Source: Sphingobacteriales bacterium (GTDB lineage: Bacteria > Bacteroidota > Bacteroidia > Sphingobacteriales > Sphingobacteriaceae). Taken from it: DNA of 64,000 bases. Positions 61,409 to 64,000 of this stretch are shown here, piece by piece (the stretch's first letter is position 1; the number at the start of each line of letters is the position of its first letter). The translations under genes and the position numbers were made by a program. The notes beneath the pieces are model-generated. The model was not told where the DNA came from. It was given only the letters and a program-made list of their open reading frames with translations, and searched no databases. The DNA lies in the NCBI GenBank assembly GCA_028288165.1, contig JAQBOG010000001.1, forward strand, positions 18,850 through 82,849, in the 5' to 3' direction.

Positions 61409-61624
61409 ATGCCAATCATTGTAAACTTAGATGTAATGATGGCAAAGCGAAAAATGTCGCTTAATGAGCTATCAGAAAAAGTTGAGCTAACACTTTCTAA
61501 CCTTTCCATCTTAAAGACCGGTAAAGCAAAAGCTGTACGCTTTAGCACTTTAGAAGCTATTTGTAAAGCACTAAACTGTCAGCCTGCTGATATACTTGAA
61601 TACGTAGAAGAGAATCAAAACTAA
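61409..61624 (+). CDS. XRE-family HTH regulator (YozG-like)
   Basis: A 71-residue Cro/CI-type DNA-binding protein with the helix-turn-helix in NLDVMMAKRKMSLNELSEKV through VRFSTLEAICKALNCQPADILEY. It begins three bases after the DUF2975 gene; the pair is often a small regulatory unit in which the membrane protein modulates the HTH. Confidence 0.88.
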   Translation: MPIIVNLDVMMAKRKMSLNELSEKVELTLSNLSILKTGKAKAVRFSTLEAICKALNCQPADILEYVEENQN

Positions 61625-61655
61625 TTTTATGAAAACAATATTCATATCGTCCCTT

Positions 61656-61914
61656 GCTAGCGCACATGTGCCAAGTGTGCGTTTTAGAAAGATCAAGCTA
61701 ACTTGAAAATAAGACAAAATCTACTCAATGAGCGAAAGTGAAAGTTCTTAAATAAGGAAGGTCTTTACTTTGTACGTTTTGTGATGGAGGCTTGGTATTG
61801 GAAATATTCTAGTGTGATAAATTATTCTGGAGGAAAGGGTTGATAGAAATAGACTACTTATAAAAGTAGCGTATTGGCTTTATGCTTTTTAACACCTGGC
61901 ACACGTGCGCTAGC
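61656..61914. repeat. Inverted repeats GCTAGCGCAC...GTGCGCTAGC
   Basis: GCTAGCGCACATGTGCCA (61656-61673) and TGGCACACGTGCGCTAGC (61897-61914) pair with one mismatch over 18 bases, bounding 223 bp without a gene. It sits at the place where a cassette-ending site would be expected but lacks AAC/GTT boxes. Confidence 0.65.
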
Positions 61915-61930
61915 TGTGATATTACTACAC

Positions 61931-61959
61931 TCCTCCTTGGTCTGTGTCCTCACAGACCA
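61931..61959. repeat. REP hairpin, left end of RAYT copy 2
   Basis: CTCCTTGGTCTGTGTCCTCA CAGACCA: same 9-bp stem as the first REP. Confidence 0.8.
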
Positions 61960-61998
61960 TAAATACTAACCTCTTAATTAAATTTCTACTTTTAAATA

Positions 61999-62420
61999 TG
62001 ATAGACATTTTTAAGAAGGACCGTAATTCTAAATTGTACCTGAATGAGGTGTATTTTGGACGAGTACAATTTATCAATGGAAACATTTATTGAAGCAAGA
62101 TAAGTATAAAGAAATAATCATTGATAGTCTGGCTAATCTAACTGAACGAAAGAAAATAAAAGTATATAGCTTTGTTATCATGCCTAATCATGTTCATTTA
62201 TTATGGGAAATGATTGAGAAGAATGGAAAATAAGTGCACATGCTTCATTTCAAAAGCATACAGCTCATGCTATTCAATCCAACCTTAAGATAAACCATTC
62301 GAATGTTCTTGCTCATTTCAAAGTAGAAGAAAAAGAACGCTTTTATAGGTTTTGGCAAAGAGATCATTGGCGGTGCTTATACAAGATCGAGAGATGGCAG
62401 AACAAAAACTTAATTTATAT
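61999..62420 (+). pseudogene. RAYT copy 2, truncated
   Basis: Aligns with copy 1 from IDIFKKDRNSK to DREMAEQK but lacks the C-terminus with YMHLNP. It also has one T fewer in the TATTTTGG segment, changing frame, a premature TAA after AATGGAAAA, and a base lost in AAAGAGATCATTGG. It is clearly decayed. Confidence 0.8.
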
Positions 62421-62517
62421 GGTTTAGGATTTGAACGGTTAGTACTCTTTGTTACCGGCATGACCAATATCAGGGATGTAATTCCTTTCCCGAGGACGCC
62501 AAAGAATGCGGAATTTT

Positions 62518-62625
62518 AAGCGAAGAAAGTATCGCAAAGAACCGCAAGGATCGCAAAGAAGTAAAGAAGACAAAGAATGAACACAAAAACTTTGCGTCCT
62601 TTGCGAAAACTTTGCGTCCTTTGCG
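62518..62625. repeat. Low-complexity CGCAAAGAA/CTTTGCGTCC tract
   Basis: First ATCGCAAAGAACCGCAAGGA, then the inverse form AAAACTTTGCGTCCTTTGCG repeated twice in tandem (about 62585-62625). It lies directly upstream of the reductase ATG and could affect its mRNA leader. Confidence 0.7.
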
Positions 62626-62633
62626 ATACCAAC

Positions 62634-63680
62634 ATGGAAGAAGATCTCCTTAAATTTCGGATTGTTGCGATAAAGCAGGAAACAGCTAAAGCAAAAACGT
62701 ATGAGTTGGATCCTGTTGATGAAAGTATCATAGATTTTCAACCAGGACAGTTTCTTACCTTCATTATCCACACAGAAAAGCAGGATGTAAGACGCTCTTA
62801 TTCCATAGTTTCTCTTCCTGGGGAAGCTCTAAAAATAACGGTTAAAAAAGTTGATAATGGCCTAATTTCAAGATATATTCTTAGAAACTGGCAAATCGGA
62901 ACTATTGTAAATTCTTTACCTCCTGCCGGGAGGTTTATTATTCGACCGCAGCAAGAAATTGAACGGGATATTTTTTGCTTTGCAGCCGGTAGTGGCATCG
63001 CTCCTATTTTACCTCAAATTCGCAAACTACTTCTGGAAGAGAATCAAAGTATTATTCATTTGATTTATAGCAACACAAATGAAACCGAAGCTTTATTCAT
63101 GGATGAAATAAGAAAACTTGAAAATCATTTCCCAAAGCTTGAGGTTATTCATATGTTTTCAGAACCCATTTTCCGATTGAAAGAACGTGGTCGTTTAAGT
63201 AATTTATTTGCGCAGGAATTGGTGCATAAACATTTAAGATATCTAAAGGAAGATGCTGTTTTTCTAATCTGCGGACCGTTTACTTATATGAGAATGCTGA
63301 GCATCACCCTTATATCGATGCATTTTTTAAAAGAGAATATCCTTAAAGAAAACTTTATACCGGAGATTATGCGATCCGGGAATATTTTTCATCCAAATTT
63401 TCCAGATCGAAACGTCGAGATAAACATTAAGGATAAACATTTTAGTATTTTGGTTAAATCCGGGCAAGATATACTAAGCGCAACTCTTGAAAATGGGTTA
63501 AAACTTCCATATAGTTGCAGAGGTGGAGTTTGCGGCAGTTGTGCAGCCATTTGCAAATCAGGAAAAGTAACCATGAGTATAAATGAAGTACTAACTGATA
63601 AAGATATTGATGAAGGTTGGGTACTTATTTGTACGGGATATCCGGAAGAAGAAAATACACAAATTTCTTTCAATCCTTAA
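62634..63680 (+). CDS. Ferredoxin-NAD(P)H reductase with 2Fe-2S domain (PaaE-like)
   Basis: A 348-residue flavoprotein electron-transfer subunit. FAD domain: QPGQFLTFII and RRSYSIVS (about 48-62). NAD domain: FAAGSGIAPILPQIRKLL and ICGPFTYMRMLS. C-terminal plant-type 2Fe-2S ferredoxin domain with PYSCRGGVCGSCAAICKSG and a distal cysteine in LICTGYP. Relatives supply electrons to oxygenases such as PaaABC. The ATG at 62634 is chosen over an upstream ATG at 62577 that lies in the repeat. No oxygenase gene is in the window. Confidence 0.88.
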   Translation: MEEDLLKFRIVAIKQETAKAKTYELDPVDESIIDFQPGQFLTFIIHTEKQDVRRSYSIVSLPGEALKITVKKVDNGLISRYILRNWQIGTIVNSLPPAGRFIIRPQQEIERDIFCFAAGSGIAPILPQIRKLLLEENQSIIHLIYSNTNETEALFMDEIRKLENHFPKLEVIHMFSEPIFRLKERGRLSNLFAQELVHKHLRYLKEDAVFLICGPFTYMRMLSITLISMHFLKENILKENFIPEIMRSGNIFHPNFPDRNVEINIKDKHFSILVKSGQDILSATLENGLKLPYSCRGGVCGSCAAICKSGKVTMSINEVLTDKDIDEGWVLICTGYPEEENTQISFNP

Positions 63681-63744
63681 AATTTAACAATCAAATCTTA
63701 TCAAACCATACAGACCAATGCTTCTGGTTATTCATTAAATTCCA

Positions 63745-63771
63745 CCTTGGTCTGTGTCCTCACAGACCATA
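63745..63771. repeat. REP hairpin, left end of RAYT copy 3
   Basis: CCTTGGTCTGTGTCCTCACA GACCA; identical stem to the other REPs. Confidence 0.8.
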
Positions 63772-63808
63772 AATATTAACCTTTTAATTAAATTATCTAC
63801 TTTTAAAT

Positions 63809-64000
63809 ATGATAGACATTTTTAAAAAGGATCGTAATTCAAAAATGTACCTGAATGAGGTGTATTTTGGACGAGTACAATTTATCAATGGAAACACTTA
63901 TTGAAGCAAGATAAGTATAAAGAAATAATCATTGATAGTCTGGCTAATTTAACTGAACGAAAGAAAATAAAAGTATATGGCTTTGTTATCATGCCCAATC
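63809..64000 (+). pseudogene. RAYT copy 3, partial at window end
   Basis: Starts like the other copies and runs past the window. It shares with copy 2 the missing T in TATTTTGGACG, which shifts the frame and leads to an early stop, so it is probably also inactive. Confidence 0.7.

Noticed and set aside
62439..62771. Minus-strand frames upstream of the reductase
   Set aside because: They run through the low-complexity CGCAAAG tract and overlap the start of the well-supported reductase gene.

Overview
The window looks like chromosome from a member of the Bacteroidetes, most probably a Sphingobacteriaceae genus such as Pedobacter. This rests on low GC, AT-rich intergenic DNA, the PstC and PstS architecture, TTG starts and lipoprotein signals, and the families present; no rRNA or marker gene confirms it. 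Two parts differ strongly: an ordinary chromosomal part (about 1-22.9 kb) and a large accessory part (about 22.9-64 kb).

Chromosomal part. DinB-family protein; small secreted protein; PQQ-type sugar (sorbosone) dehydrogenase fused to cytochrome c; a sugar-acid operon (L-rhamnose/L-fucose mutarotase, lactone amidohydrolase, zinc dehydrogenase; 4.0-6.3 kb); a complete phosphate operon (phosphate-selective porin, two PstS paralogues, PstC, PstA, PstB, PhoU; 6.8-13.7 kb); a sulfur-handling cluster (broken TauE exporter, MBL/double-rhodanese protein, two YeeE/YedE half-transporters; 14.4-17.9 kb); a membrane protein; a YeiH exporter; a CLC channel with fluoride-antiporter motifs (20.3-21.6 kb); and tRNA-Arg(CCG).

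Accessory part. From 23.0 kb a 473-residue tyrosine recombinase is followed by an integron-like cassette array. Nearly all genes are small, unrelated to each other, on the + strand, and separated by about 70-140 bp imperfect palindromes bounded by GYYNAAC...GTTRNRC-type boxes. In 14 cassettes the first 8-10 bases after the crossover-like GTT are the reverse complement of the left box at the end of the same cassette (9 exact matches, 5 with one mismatch). That is the pairing expected if cassettes move as circles through attC-type sites. Cargo includes lipoproteins, small membrane proteins, alpha/beta hydrolases, an Amj-type lipid II flippase, a Crp/Fnr regulator, a serine hydrolase with TPRs and a DHFR-like protein. 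A rifampin ADP-ribosyltransferase (Arr) and a Gabija-like OLD nuclease/UvrD helicase pair lie in the same region. The recombinase lacks an obvious IntI-specific insertion, so this may be an integron-like system driven by a different tyrosine recombinase; that link is inference.

The array has been invaded by other mobile DNA: an IS91-family element with its own tyrosine recombinase (27.5-29.6 kb), an IS1182-type element splitting an attC-like site (30.4-32.1 kb), REP/RAYT elements (57.3, 61.9 and 63.7 kb), a 135-bp repeat twice in attC-like sites, and seven copies of an ~85-bp hairpin repeat which in the best copy sits inside a ~180-bp element with 15-bp terminal inverted repeats. Between about 48.7 and 52.5 kb (nucleoside hydrolase, a fibronectin-like protein, low-complexity tracts, a 9 x 21-bp tandem repeat) and in much of 32.4-40.3 kb, cassette boundaries cannot be recognised.
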